Source: an uncultured Acetatifactor sp. (GTDB taxonomy: Bacteria; Bacillota; Clostridia; Lachnospirales; Lachnospiraceae). From it: a stretch of 55,452 bases of DNA. This document shows, in pieces, positions 8,796-17,762 of the stretch. The stretch lies in NCBI GenBank assembly GCA_910584865.1, contig CAJUCE010000036.1, forward strand, positions 1 through 55,452, written 5' to 3'. A program made the translations under genes and the position numbers. The stretch's first letter is position 1; the number at the start of each line of letters is the position of its first letter. Under the pieces are notes generated by a model. It was not told the origin of the DNA. It saw nothing but the letters and a program-made list of their open reading frames with translations, and made no database searches.

Positions 8796-10522
8796 TGAAG
8801 AGGAAGAAATGTTATATCTATATGAGGGTTTCTACGGCGATGCAGGTGGATGGGTACAGCCTGGAAGCCCAGAAGGACCGGCTGACAAAGTTTGCGGAAT
8901 TTCAGAAGATGGATATTGTACGGGAATATTGCGATGCGGGGAAATCGGGGAAGAATATCACTGGACGCCCGGAATTTTCCCAGATGCTCCGGGATGTTGC
9001 GGATGACAGAGACGGGGTGGATTATATACTGGTGTTCAAGTTGTCAAGGTTTGGGAGGAACGCGGCGGATGTGCTGAATTCCCTGCAGTATATACAGGAC
9101 TTTGGCGTGAACCTGATCTGTGTGGAGGACGGCATTGATTCATCAAAGGATTCCGGTAAGCTGACCATCACTGTCCTGTCCGCAGTGGCGGAGATTGAGC
9201 GGGAGAATATCCTGGTGCAGACGATGGAAGGCAGGAAGCAGAAGGCGAGGGAAGGGAAATGGAACGGCGGGCTGGCACCTTTCGGGTATAGGCTGGATTC
9301 TAAGACAAGTACCCTGATGGTGGAGCCGGAAGAAGCGGCGGTTGTAAAAATCATTTATGAGAAATTTGTCCACGAAGGCATGGGAGCGGATTCTATCTGC
9401 AATTACCTGAACCAGAGGGGATATGCAAAGCAGAAGAATAGGGAGTTTGAACTGAATTATTTTTCTCGGGGGCTCATCATGCGGGTGCTGGACAATCCGG
9501 TGTATATCGGGAAAATCACTTATGGAAAGAGTACCACGGAACGGGTGAAAGGAACCAGGGATGAATACCACCGGGTTCAGGTGGAGGATTACATGGTTAC
9601 GGACGGAAAGCATGAGGCGATTATTGATGAAGAACTGTGGGCGGCGGCACAGGAGAGACGGAAGGAAACGGGTGTCAAGTGGAATAAGACGCACAGTCTG
9701 GAGCATGAACATCTTCTGTCGGGACTGCTCATCTGTCCGGTCTGTGGGAAGGGGCTTGCCGGGACTGTCCGGCGACGGAAGAATAAGAAGACCGGAGAAT
9801 ATAAGGATGATTTTTATTACCGGTGTCAGCACAGGAAGAAAATTGATGAGGAACATTTCTGCGATTTCAAGCCGTCCATTAACCAGAATGAGTTTAACCG
9901 GGAAGTGGAGAGTGTCATTCTGGATATGGCGGCGAATGAACAGTGGAAAGAATTTGTCCTGCGGAAGATGTCAGAGAAGGTGGATGTGAGCACGCTGGAG
10001 GCTGAGCGGGAGCAATTAAGGAAACAGTTGCGGCAAGTGATTGGGGCGAAGACGAAGCTGACGGATATGCTGGATAAGCTGGATGTGTCCGATAAACATT
10101 ATGACCGTAAATATCAGGATATGCAGGACAGGCTGGATAATCTGTATGACAAGGCATCTGAACTGGAGGATACGATCGCAGATATTGACAGCCAGATAAA
10201 CGGAGCCTATGAGAAGCAGATTACGGCAAAGCAGCTTTACAAAATCCTGGCGAATTTTGATAAGCTGTATTATCGGCTGACGGACCTTGAAAAGAAAGAA
10301 TTTTTGAGAGACTTTATAGAAAGCGTTGAAATTTATCCGGAAAAGATGGATAATGGACGCATGCTGAAGCAGATAAACTTTAACTTTCCAGTGTATTATG
10401 ATGGTGAGGTTGGTAAGGAAATTCGGTTGCTCAACGAAAACACAGTCGAGGTGGTCGCGCTTCTGGCCAGGCGGAAGGAATCCGCAGGAGGGGAAGCGGA
10501 GGGCATGGAGCGTCAGCCATAG
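8795..10522 (+). CDS. Large serine recombinase 2
   Basis: A 575-aa protein from ATG 8795 (an in-frame GTG lies at 8792); it overlaps the stop of recombinase 1. It has the same architecture: catalytic domain (YMRVSTAMQ with Ser13, VFKLSRFGRNAADVL), recombinase domain (GGLAPFGYR, LDNPVYIGKITYG), zinc ribbon (CPVCGKG ... YRCQHRKK ... CDF) and coiled coil (~395-470). It lacks the long C-terminal extension of its partner. The two share long identical stretches in the catalytic domain, indicating tandem duplication or a heteromeric integrase. A bidirectional terminator follows 15 bases after the stop. Confidence 0.92.
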   Translation: MKRKKCYIYMRVSTAMQVDGYSLEAQKDRLTKFAEFQKMDIVREYCDAGKSGKNITGRPEFSQMLRDVADDRDGVDYILVFKLSRFGRNAADVLNSLQYIQDFGVNLICVEDGIDSSKDSGKLTITVLSAVAEIERENILVQTMEGRKQKAREGKWNGGLAPFGYRLDSKTSTLMVEPEEAAVVKIIYEKFVHEGMGADSICNYLNQRGYAKQKNREFELNYFSRGLIMRVLDNPVYIGKITYGKSTTERVKGTRDEYHRVQVEDYMVTDGKHEAIIDEELWAAAQERRKETGVKWNKTHSLEHEHLLSGLLICPVCGKGLAGTVRRRKNKKTGEYKDDFYYRCQHRKKIDEEHFCDFKPSINQNEFNREVESVILDMAANEQWKEFVLRKMSEKVDVSTLEAEREQLRKQLRQVIGAKTKLTDMLDKLDVSDKHYDRKYQDMQDRLDNLYDKASELEDTIADIDSQINGAYEKQITAKQLYKILANFDKLYYRLTDLEKKEFLRDFIESVEIYPEKMDNGRMLKQINFNFPVYYDGEVGKEIRLLNENTVEVVALLARRKESAGGEAEGMERQP

Positions 10523-10536
10523 CTGAAAGGATGATA

Positions 10537-10575
10537 AAACAGCGGAATCCCACATCTCACAGGATTCCGCTGTTT
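10537..10575. terminator. Bidirectional rho-independent terminator
   Basis: A perfect 14-bp stem (AAACAGCGGAATCC with its complement, 10537-10550 and 10562-10575) has an 11-nt loop. Because the arms start with AAA and end with TTT it works on both strands: it ends the recombinase operon on the plus strand and the tRNA transcript on the minus strand. Confidence 0.9.
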
Positions 10576-10580
10576 GCGCA

Positions 10581-10653
10581 TGGAGCATATGGGATTCGAA
10601 CCCACGGCCTCAACAATGCGAATGTTGCGCGCTCCCAACTGCGCTAATGCCCC
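10581..10653 (-). tRNA. tRNA-Ala (anticodon CGC)
   Basis: The minus strand gives a full 73-nt cloverleaf: acceptor GGGGCAT/ATGCTCC, D-stem GCGC/GCGC, anticodon stem CAACA/TGTTG with loop TTCGCAT, and T-arm GTGGG-TTCGAAT-CCCAT. The anticodon is CGC (reads GCG), and the G3-U70 wobble pair, the alanine identity element, is present. CCA is not encoded. The 3' end faces the prophage and its terminator. Confidence 0.95.
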
Positions 10654-10759
10654 ATGCATATTAGTATAGCACAAATCAGACAAAATGCAATAAAAATTTT
10701 TAGAAATTTTGCATTTGCCTGAATATGTAAGATTTGGAAACGGACGGGGAGGTATGGAC

Positions 10760-12556
10760 ATGGCAATCATAGGAATAGATCTGGGGACGACAAACAGCCT
10801 GGCGGCCTGCTGGAGGGACGGCAGGCTGGAGCTGATTCCGGGTGAGGACGGGAATGTGCTGTTCCCCAGCGCGGTGGGGTATGTGGAAGGGGAAGGCTTC
10901 CTGGTGGGAGCGGCGGCAAAGGAGCGGCTGCTGACCCACCCCGACGACGCGGTGGCTTCCTTCAAGTGCTTCATGGGCACGGCGAAGGAGTACAGCCTGG
11001 GCGGCAGGATGTATACCCCCATGGAGCTGTCGGCCATGGTGCTGGAGCGGCTGAGGCGGAACGCGCAGCGGGTGCTGCAGGAGGAGATCGAGGAGGCCAT
11101 CGTCACCGTACCCGCCTACTTTAACGACAGGCAGAGAAGCGACACCAAGAAAGCGGCCCAGGTGGCTGGGCTTAAGGTGGAACGCCTGATCAACGAGCCC
11201 TCGGCGGCGGCTCTGGCCTACCGTATGGCTTCGGGTGAGGAGGACAGGACGCTGATCGTCTTCGACTTCGGAGGCGGGACGCTGGATCTGTCCTATGTGG
11301 AATGCTTTGAGAATGTGATAGAGATCGTGGCCGTGGCAGGGGACAACCATCTGGGCGGGGACGACATCGACAGAGCCATCCAGTCCTATTTCTGCAAAGA
11401 GAACGGACTGGTGGAGGAACGGCTCCCCCTGGAGGAGCTGGCGAGAATCCGGCATCTGGCGGAGCAGTCCAAATGCGCCCTGTCCTCCGCCGGGCAGGCA
11501 GACATGGAGCTGACCGTGGGAGGAAAGGCGTGCAGGGCGACGTTGACGGAGGACATCCTCTTTGAGCTGTGCATGCCCCTTTTCGGGAGGATGAAGGAGC
11601 TTTTCCTGCATCTTCTGGAGGACGCGGATTCCAGGGTTTCCCGGATAGACGACCTGGTCATGGTGGGCGGCTCCTCCAGGCTGGGGGTGGTGAGGCGGTT
11701 CCTGTCGGAGCTTCTGGGGAAAGAGCCCGTGGTGCTGGACGAGACAGACCGGGTGGTGGCTCTGGGGGCGGGGATCTACGCCGGGATCCGCAGGCGCGGG
11801 GAGGAGATCCGGGACATGCTGCTGACAGACGTGTGCCCATTCACCCTGGGGATAGGAGTCCGGAACAGGAGCGGGCAGGACAGGAATATCTTGAGCCCCA
11901 TGATCGAGCGCAATTCCACGCTCCCTGCCTCCGTGAAGAACAGGTTCGTCACCACCGGCGATTACCAGAGGGAAATCCTGGTGAAGATCTACCAGGGGGA
12001 AGAATATTATGTGGACGACAATGTCTGTCTGGGGGAGGTAAACATAGAGGTGGCTCTGAAACCGGCGGGACAGGCTTGGGTGGACGTGCAGTTCACTTAT
12101 GATATCAATGGGATCCTTCATGTGTCGGTGGAAAACGAGATGGGGGAGCGCAGACGGATTCTGCTGGCGAACCAGGCTCTGAGCCCGGAAGAGCTGGAGC
12201 GGTATGCAAAGGAGATGGAGAAGATCATGCTGCCGCCCATAGAGCAGCCGGAGAACCAGGAGACGCTGGCGCGGTTCCTGGCGTATTTCGAGGAAAGCAC
12301 CGGAGAGCAGCGGGAGCGGATCGGAGCCATGATCGGGAGCATCACCCGGGGGCTGTGCAGCGGCAGGAAGAAGACGGTTCGGAACGCCCAGGAGACCGCC
12401 AGAGCCTGGCTGGCCATGCTGGAGGAGAGCCAAGAGACAAAAGAGGAGAGGCTGTTCGACGGAAGAACCTCCTATGAGTGGTGTGGGGAGGAAGACTGGG
12501 AGGAGGAAGGCGAGAGCCTGGACGAGGGGGAAGAGGACTGGGGAGGAGAAGGCTAA
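10760..12556 (+). CDS. hscC: Hsp70-family chaperone, HscC-like
   Basis: A 598-aa protein. ATG 10760 is preferred because GGGGAGG ends 7 bases upstream; ATG 10754 is in frame but too close. The N-terminal ATPase has GIDLGTTNS (phosphate 1), VPAYFNDRQR, NEPSAAALAY, VFDFGGGTLDLS (phosphate 2) and VMVGGSSRLG (adenosine). A shortened substrate-binding domain and an acidic C-terminal tail (DWEEEGESLDEGEEDWGGEG) follow. The length and the FKCFMGTAKEYSLGG region resemble HscC rather than DnaK. In E. coli HscC works with the J-proteins DjlB and DjlC. The next gene starts with a DjlC-like degenerate J-domain, so the two very probably form a chaperone pair. The function is ATP-driven folding of specific clients, which remain unknown here. 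Confidence 0.8.
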   Translation: MAIIGIDLGTTNSLAACWRDGRLELIPGEDGNVLFPSAVGYVEGEGFLVGAAAKERLLTHPDDAVASFKCFMGTAKEYSLGGRMYTPMELSAMVLERLRRNAQRVLQEEIEEAIVTVPAYFNDRQRSDTKKAAQVAGLKVERLINEPSAAALAYRMASGEEDRTLIVFDFGGGTLDLSYVECFENVIEIVAVAGDNHLGGDDIDRAIQSYFCKENGLVEERLPLEELARIRHLAEQSKCALSSAGQADMELTVGGKACRATLTEDILFELCMPLFGRMKELFLHLLEDADSRVSRIDDLVMVGGSSRLGVVRRFLSELLGKEPVVLDETDRVVALGAGIYAGIRRRGEEIRDMLLTDVCPFTLGIGVRNRSGQDRNILSPMIERNSTLPASVKNRFVTTGDYQREILVKIYQGEEYYVDDNVCLGEVNIEVALKPAGQAWVDVQFTYDINGILHVSVENEMGERRRILLANQALSPEELERYAKEMEKIMLPPIEQPENQETLARFLAYFEESTGEQRERIGAMIGSITRGLCSGRKKTVRNAQETARAWLAMLEESQETKEERLFDGRTSYEWCGEEDWEEEGESLDEGEEDWGGEG

Positions 12557-12635
12557 AGCGGCGGTGATGAGGAGTCGAACAACAGGAAGAGGATTGTGAC
12601 AACAGGAAATAGCTGGGAAGATTGGGAAAAGGAGC

Positions 12636-15600
12636 ATGAAAATGAGGAGTGACATTTGGGGGCTTTTGGGAATAAGCCCTACTGGTGACAGAAAGGCCAT
12701 CCGCAGCGCTTATGCGGCTCAGTCCAGGCTGCACCACCCGGAGGAGGAGCCGGAATATTTTGTGGAGCTGAACCAGGCTTATAAGCAGGCGCTGGATTTT
12801 GCCCGGACAGCCGGAGCGGGGGATGCGGACGTAAATAGCAGAGAGGACGGAACTGGCCGGGAGAACAAGGGCAGCGCAGGGAACAGGGGAGACAGAGAAG
12901 ACAGGAACAGCGCAGATGGCAGAAGGGTGGAAAGAAATAGAAAAGGGGAGGAAGACAGGAACGGAAGGTACAGAGAAGGCGCAGGGGATACCGGAGACAG
13001 AGACGACCAGGAAGACAAGGGCAGCAGTGAAAGTGTAAAAAGCTATGACACGGAATCTGGCAGGATACATAGCGGTGTGGAGAATAAAGAGAAGCAATCA
13101 GCCCAAATGCATGACAGCGCAGGGGATGAAAGGAAAGAGTCAGCCCAGATACGTGACAGTATAGGGGATGAGAAGAAAGAATCAGCCCAGATGCATGACG
13201 GTGCAGGGGATGAGAAGAAAGAATCAGCCCAAGTGCATGACAGTGCAGGAGATGAAGAGGAGAATGGAACCACCCATAAGCTGAACCGCGCGAAGTCCGA
13301 AGACCGACAGGAATCAGCCGCAGAGACAAATGACACAGGGAAAGATGACGGCGAGAAAGAGTCAGCCAAAGCGACGGGCGGCATTGTGGGAAGCGGAAGC
13401 CGACAGGAATCTACCGCAGAGACAAATAGCACCAGGAAAGATGACGGTGAGAAAGAATCAGCCAAAGTGATAGGCGGTATTGGGGGAAGCGGAAGTAGGC
13501 GGGAATCAGCCGCCTCGTCAGATAATAACGAAGAAGACGAAGATAAGCAGAAATCCACCCCAGCGACAGCAGGTTCCCCAGAAGAGCCGGCAGAAAGGGA
13601 ATCCGCAAGTACAGATGCCAGAGAAAATGAGCTTTCCCTTTTAGAGCGCCTGGCCGATGCGCAGCAGAAGGCCATACAGCAAAGCATGGACACAGGTGCC
13701 CTGCATGAATTCATCGCCCTTTTTACAAATCCCAAACAGGCGAAAAACGCCGATGCCTGGAGACGCTTTTTCCTGTCGGAGACGTTCCTGGGGGAACAGT
13801 ATGCGGAGGGATTCGCCAGGGGCCTGTACGCCTACCTCATGGAACAGGAAGTCTGCCCCCACGACAATCTCCCCATGGCTCTCCTCCAGGAGCTGGCCAT
13901 CGCCTACGCGCTGGTTCCCCACTTTGCCGGGGAAGAGTACAGGGAGGGCATGAAATATCCCAAGGAATGGTACAAGGTCTCGGTGGAGCAGACCTTCCCT
14001 GCCAGGAAACAGGTGGCGGAGATATTCAACAGGCAGGGCTGGGACTGCGACCTGAAATCCATGACCAGGCGCATGCTGAAGCAGCCCGCCAACAAGGTGC
14101 GCCACAATGCCTTTTCCGACTACCTGGATTTAAAGGAAATGGGGCGCCAGGGACAGCTCACAGAGGCGGAGAAGGAGACTTGGCAGCATATCCTGGGCTT
14201 AGGACAGGTGCATTACCTCTATGAGCGCAACGGCAAACAGCTGGGCAGCGCGGATTACGAGAGCCGCAGCGAATGCGGGGTGAAGCTCTATGTCCAGTGG
14301 CTGAAGGACGAAGGGCTGCCGGAATGTGTGCTGAAATTCCTGTACCAGAAGTTCGCCTTCCGGGAGCTGGAGCACAGCAGCACCAAGGGTCTGTACGGAG
14401 CCTTGAAGGAACAGGTGCTGAGACAGCTTCCCCAGGTGGAGGAGCTGCTCTTCGGCCAGGATGGACTGGAGCAGAAGGCTACGAAAGTATACCGCGTCTG
14501 TTCCCGGATCATCAATGACAATCAGAACAATTACGAGAAATCCATCTACGAGGAAACCCCTGAAATCCGGGAGCGGGTGGAGGCCCTGTTCGCCATGCCG
14601 GAGTGGAGGGAGCTGCAGGGGGACAGAGGGCTGTTCGATAAGCTCTGCGGGGGAGCGCAAAGGCTGGTGATGCCCCGCTCCCTGGCAGAGGGGCTGATCC
14701 GATACCTGCAGCAGGGGGATTTCCCGGAGCCCAGATGCACGGAGCTTTTGGAGAGCCTGCTGCGCTCCCTGGCCACAGCCCGGATGTGCAGGGAGATTGA
14801 CTACCGTTTCCGGGTGCCTGTTCCGGACGTGGACATGGACGATCTGGAGGGGAATGGGGATTTCTGGCAGTATTATCTGATGCGGGGATTCGGCTTCCGC
14901 CACAGCCGGATCCGGGGAGCCTGGGAGGACGGATACCTGTATGAGATGGACGGGGAATGCTATCTTCCGGCCTATATCCGCTATCTCTACGCGCCCTCCC
15001 GGGTATGGCAGAGAGCCTTTACGGGATTTTGCCAGGAGACGGAGTCCATCCCGGAACCGGTGAGCGCGGTATGCGCCCTGCCGGACGGCAGGGTCTTGCG
15101 GGTGGAGTTCCATTATCACTATTGCCTGTATTTCCTGGAGGAAACGCCGGTGCTGGCCCCGATTCTGTCCTTTGCCCAACTGCATCGGTGGGCGCTGGAG
15201 CATCTGCAGACGGGGACGGATACCGGCCAGGATGCCGATGGACAGACAGAGGGACAGGTGCGGGACTTCTTCTTCCTGCTGGCGGTGACGGCCATTGAGG
15301 ACTCGGAGCGGAGAGCGGCGGAGGAGCTGATCATGCAGTGGCTGGGGAAGCTTCCCCTGTATCCCCAGATCTGTCCTCTGCTGGCCAGGCTGCTGGCCGC
15401 GGACAATGACCGGCTGCCTGCGGGAACCAAGGCGGTTTATTATGAGGAACAGGAGCGGTTCTGCTTCCGGGCGGTGGTGTCCGGGGAGGGAATCCGCATC
15501 TATCGCCAGATGGAGTTCGGCTGGGAGGACAGGATCTTCAGAAGGGCGGAATTCGGCTGGGAGGAGGTTCCGCTGTCCATGGAAGCCCTGGGTCTGGGAA

Positions 15601-16853
15601 GGAGCCGGGTGCCTGCGCAGGCTCTTGTGGGGGTGTCTTCTGTAGAACTGCCACCTGTAGAGCTGTCTCCTGAGGGGGTGTCTCCTGTAGGACTGTCTTC
15701 TGAGGGATTGTCTCCTATGAAGCTGTCTTCTGCGGAGCTGGAAAACCTTGCGAGGGAGTCATTGCTTCTGCTGCGCCAGCCCAAGCCCGTGCCTTTGGCC
15801 GCGCAGAATCTGGAGGGGATGGACGTGCTGCAGAAGACCCAGGCGGTGTTGAAAGCCATGGGGTTCCCGGAAGGGGTGGAAGGGTACTGTGTGCTGCGCT
15901 ATGGACAGGAGAGGGAGAGGCGCCATGACAAGGTATTCTACGGCGCACTGTCGCCTTTCGGCTTTCCAGTGGGCATCCATTCCCCGGAGTATGAGAGAAG
16001 CATGCGTTTCCACATGGATGTCTCCCGGACGAAGATCAAAGAGGGGAAGCGCTATGTAGGGCGTTTTGGATGGGGATTCAAATATTCGCACCAGTCGGAC
16101 TTTTGGCCCCTGTGCGTCTACCAGGGGGACAGCGGCACGTATTACGCCGACGGCACCGTCAGGATGTACCGGGCGCAAAGCCTGGACAAGCTCCTTGCGG
16201 ACTGGCTGAAGCCGGAGCTGGAGAGTGTCACGGAGGTGGAGGCCTACGGAGGGCTTCTCACGGTATCCAGGCTTGACCACAGGCTGGAATACTGCTATGG
16301 AGAGAAGGATTTTCAGGATTCTGTCCATGGAACGGGGCAGACAGTGGCGGATTTCTTCACCGTGTTTGGCGGATACCGGCTGTGGGAGACTTTTGCCCGG
16401 TGGATGGATGCCGCCCTGGGGAAGGGGCTGCCGGACTGGGTGAATGTCCTCACCATCGGCCAGGCTCTGGGAAAGGAAGAGGGGGAGGGAAGCATCCTGT
16501 CCCTCACAGGGTGTTATGTGGAAGAGGTGAACCTGGATCTGCTGGAACTGCAGGAGCGACTGGGGGCGGACTCCCGGGAGGATTTCCAAGAGGAAGAGGA
16601 AAGGGAGAGACCGGCCGGAGGACAGGGAGAGTGGGAACAACCAAACACACAGCAGGCCGCGCTGGCGGAGAGTATGCCGGAGTACAGGGAATATCCGCTG
16701 GAAGCTCCGCGCCTTGTCTGGGGAAAAGGACTTGCCGTGCATATGGTGAGCCAGTCCCTGTGGGATGCGGCGCGATGGTATCTGGAGGAGCGGCCGGGAG
16801 AAGGAGCGGAGCTTCTGCGCAACCGCCGTATCCGGGTGGAGATTGCGGATTAG
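12636..16853 (+). CDS. Giant protein with degenerate J-domain (HscC partner, DjlC-like)
   Basis: A 1405-aa protein; ATG 12636 (or 12642) follows AAAAGGAG. Residues ~4-60 form a J-like domain (IWGLLGISPTGDRKAIRSAYAAQS, LHHPEEEPEYF) in which the canonical HPD is HPE, like the J-domains of DjlB/DjlC that serve HscC. Residues ~65-330 are a charged, disordered linker with two tandem repeat families. The rest (~335-1405) is a large helical, solenoid-like region of unknown function, with Tyr/Trp-rich motifs such as FGFRHSRIRGAWEDGYLYEMDG and GWGFKYSHQSDFW. A second low-complexity patch (about 1005-1030) repeats VELSPEGVSP-type units. It is probably an operon with hscC (79-bp gap). It ends overlapping the convergent VUT fragment. 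Confidence 0.75.
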   Translation: MKMRSDIWGLLGISPTGDRKAIRSAYAAQSRLHHPEEEPEYFVELNQAYKQALDFARTAGAGDADVNSREDGTGRENKGSAGNRGDREDRNSADGRRVERNRKGEEDRNGRYREGAGDTGDRDDQEDKGSSESVKSYDTESGRIHSGVENKEKQSAQMHDSAGDERKESAQIRDSIGDEKKESAQMHDGAGDEKKESAQVHDSAGDEEENGTTHKLNRAKSEDRQESAAETNDTGKDDGEKESAKATGGIVGSGSRQESTAETNSTRKDDGEKESAKVIGGIGGSGSRRESAASSDNNEEDEDKQKSTPATAGSPEEPAERESASTDARENELSLLERLADAQQKAIQQSMDTGALHEFIALFTNPKQAKNADAWRRFFLSETFLGEQYAEGFARGLYAYLMEQEVCPHDNLPMALLQELAIAYALVPHFAGEEYREGMKYPKEWYKVSVEQTFPARKQVAEIFNRQGWDCDLKSMTRRMLKQPANKVRHNAFSDYLDLKEMGRQGQLTEAEKETWQHILGLGQVHYLYERNGKQLGSADYESRSECGVKLYVQWLKDEGLPECVLKFLYQKFAFRELEHSSTKGLYGALKEQVLRQLPQVEELLFGQDGLEQKATKVYRVCSRIINDNQNNYEKSIYEETPEIRERVEALFAMPEWRELQGDRGLFDKLCGGAQRLVMPRSLAEGLIRYLQQGDFPEPRCTELLESLLRSLATARMCREIDYRFRVPVPDVDMDDLEGNGDFWQYYLMRGFGFRHSRIRGAWEDGYLYEMDGECYLPAYIRYLYAPSRVWQRAFTGFCQETESIPEPVSAVCALPDGRVLRVEFHYHYCLYFLEETPVLAPILSFAQLHRWALEHLQTGTDTGQDADGQTEGQVRDFFFLLAVTAIEDSERRAAEELIMQWLGKLPLYPQICPLLARLLAADNDRLPAGTKAVYYEEQERFCFRAVVSGEGIRIYRQMEFGWEDRIFRRAEFGWEEVPLSMEALGLGRSRVPAQALVGVSSVELPPVELSPEGVSPVGLSSEGLSPMKLSSAELENLARESLLLLRQPKPVPLAAQNLEGMDVLQKTQAVLKAMGFPEGVEGYCVLRYGQERERRHDKVFYGALSPFGFPVGIHSPEYERSMRFHMDVSRTKIKEGKRYVGRFGWGFKYSHQSDFWPLCVYQGDSGTYYADGTVRMYRAQSLDKLLADWLKPELESVTEVEAYGGLLTVSRLDHRLEYCYGEKDFQDSVHGTGQTVADFFTVFGGYRLWETFARWMDAALGKGLPDWVNVLTIGQALGKEEGEGSILSLTGCYVEEVNLDLLELQERLGADSREDFQEEEERERPAGGQGEWEQPNTQQAALAESMPEYREYPLEAPRLVWGKGLAVHMVSQSLWDAARWYLEERPGEGAELLRNRRIRVEIAD
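13088..13262 (+). repeat. Four tandem 42-bp coding repeats
   Basis: Four copies of a 42-bp unit encode a 14-residue motif approximated by KESAQMHDGAGDEK in the disordered linker of the J-like protein. Copies differ by a few silent and conservative changes, pointing to recent slippage-type expansion. Confidence 0.85.
13304..13520 (+). repeat. Two and a half 96-bp coding repeats
   Basis: Units start at 13304, 13400 and (partial) 13496 with a 96-bp period, encoding 32-residue segments (RQESAAETNDTGKDDGEK..., ESAKATGGIVGSGS). This is a second repeat family directly after the 42-bp array in the linker of the same protein. Confidence 0.8.
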
Positions 16854-17272
16854 GTAGCTGCCTTCCCTTCCTTTATCCGCCTGGCCAGATACAGCGCCGG
16901 CGTGTCCAGCAGCGATGTAAAGATATAGATGACATAGCTGCTCGCGAAGATGGACAAAAGCGTCTCTGCGTCATAGGTGCCGTAGAAAGCGAACAGCGTG
17001 AACAGCAGCGAGTTCAGAAGCTGGCTGATTAGCGTGGAGCCATTGTTGCGGAGCCACAGGAACCTGCGACTGTCGCCGGTCTTCCTCTCCGTGAAGGCCC
17101 ACCATTTATGATACAGCCACACATCGAAGATTTGGCTTGCGGCGTAGACGATGAAGGAGGATGAAAGCGCATTTTTGATAGACACATCCGCTGCCGCGCA
17201 GGAGAACGATTTCCCGCTTTCTTTTTTCGGAATTTCACTATATCTTTCCATCATAAATAAAAGCGCCCCCAA
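16850..17272 (-). pseudogene. VUT-family (queuosine precursor transporter) fragment, 5'-truncated
   Basis: About 130 residues of the C-terminal part of a VUT/YhhQ-type membrane transporter: SSFIVYAASQIFDVWLYHKWW, RNNGSTLISQLLNSLLFTLFAF and SSYVIYIFTSLLDTPALYLARR. Family members are ~220 residues, so the N-terminal membrane helices are missing. Possible starts are ATG 17254 or 17251, or upstream. The upstream stretch (AEHALKRPLGALLF) does not look like the family, so truncation is more likely than a short isoform. The stop codon overlaps the convergent J-like gene stop. VUT proteins import queuosine or 7-deazaguanine precursors. Confidence 0.7.
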
Positions 17273-17499
17273 AGGACGCTTCAGGGCATGCTCTGCCCCT
17301 TTTGTTCCTTTGTTTTGCTCCAGGAGGCCGGAGAGCCGGTCTCCCGGGCAGGATGGTTACGAACTGCCAGACCCTGCTATAGCAGAATTTCTACGGCTGT
17401 CAATGGTGTCGGAAAAACTTTATGGCAGCGGGCAAAAAGAAGGGAACAAAGGCCAGGCCCCTTACATATGATGTAAAAAAGGTGTGCGGAGGTGGGGCC
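17273..17499. other. Intergenic scar with hairpins
   Basis: Between the VUT fragment and the amidase fragment, GGGCATGCTCTGCCC (17284-17298) forms a hairpin followed by CTTTTGTTCCTTTGTTTT on the plus strand. GCCGGTCTCCCGGGC (17335-17349) is a second GC-rich imperfect palindrome. No convincing gene is present. The stretch looks like the remains of a leader or terminator region left after a deletion. Confidence 0.4.
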
Positions 17500-17760
17500 A
17501 TGGTGGTGATAGATGCCGGACACGGCGGCAGCAATCCGGGAGCGGTGTACCAGGGCAGGTGGGAGAAGGACGACGCGCTGGCGCTGGCCCTGGCGGTGGG
17601 ACAGATTCTGGAGGAGAACGGGGTGGAGGTGTATTATACCAGAACCACGGATATCTATGAATCCCCCCAGCAGAAGGCCCAGGAGGGCAATGCAGTCCAG
17701 GGAGACTACTTCGTGTCCATCCACCGCAATTCCAGCCCCTATCCCAATCAGTATACGGGG
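17500..17760 (+). pseudogene. N-acetylmuramoyl-L-alanine amidase (amidase_3), interrupted
   Basis: The ATG at 17500 has GGAGGTGGGG just upstream. The 87 matching residues carry zinc ligands of the amidase_3 family: VIDAGHGGSNPGA (His), WEKDDALALALAVG (Glu) and FVSIHRNSSP (His). The family match ends at PNQYTG (nt 17760). Afterwards the frame reads unrelated residues to a stop at 17926-17928, and the catalytic second half of the fold is absent. The gene has been interrupted by the element that starts here. A chromosomal amidase is thus the probable integration target, and the missing 3' half would be expected on the far side of the ICE, outside the window. Confidence 0.8.
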
Positions 17761-17762
17761 TC

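Larger units (their letters stand above)
1..10522 (+). mobile_element. Right part of a prophage (tail, lysis, cargo, serine recombinases)
   Basis: A run of plus-strand genes in phage late order: two tail/baseplate proteins, a holin, an amidase endolysin, then cargo, then two large serine recombinases. It ends before a strong bidirectional terminator and a host tRNA gene. The left end is outside the window. The endolysin is broken, which suggests decay or late cargo insertion. I could not identify att sites. The recombinases sit at the right edge, as expected for an integration module, and the tRNA 3' end faces the prophage, but large serine recombinases usually do not target tRNAs. Confidence 0.75.

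Noticed and set aside
10537..10653. tRNA-Ala 3' end as the prophage attachment site
   Set aside because: The integration module consists of serine recombinases, which rarely use tRNA ends, and no duplicated tRNA 3' segment is seen in the window.
10700..12700. 666-residue minus-strand open frame opposite the Hsp70 gene
   Set aside because: Mirror of a GC-rich coding strand; Pro/His/Arg/Gln-rich with no domain logic, while the plus strand has full Hsp70 motifs.
12118..13735. Minus-strand ORFs opposite the repeat linker of the J-like protein
   Set aside because: Ser/Leu-rich antisense of acidic Glu/Asp repeats; no plausible start sites.
17335..17349. B12-box-like sequence (GCCCGGGAGACCGGC on the minus strand) before the VUT fragment
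   Set aside because: Resembles the 3' cobalamin-riboswitch motif only in GGAGACC; the other conserved boxes are missing, and VUT genes are not typical B12 targets.
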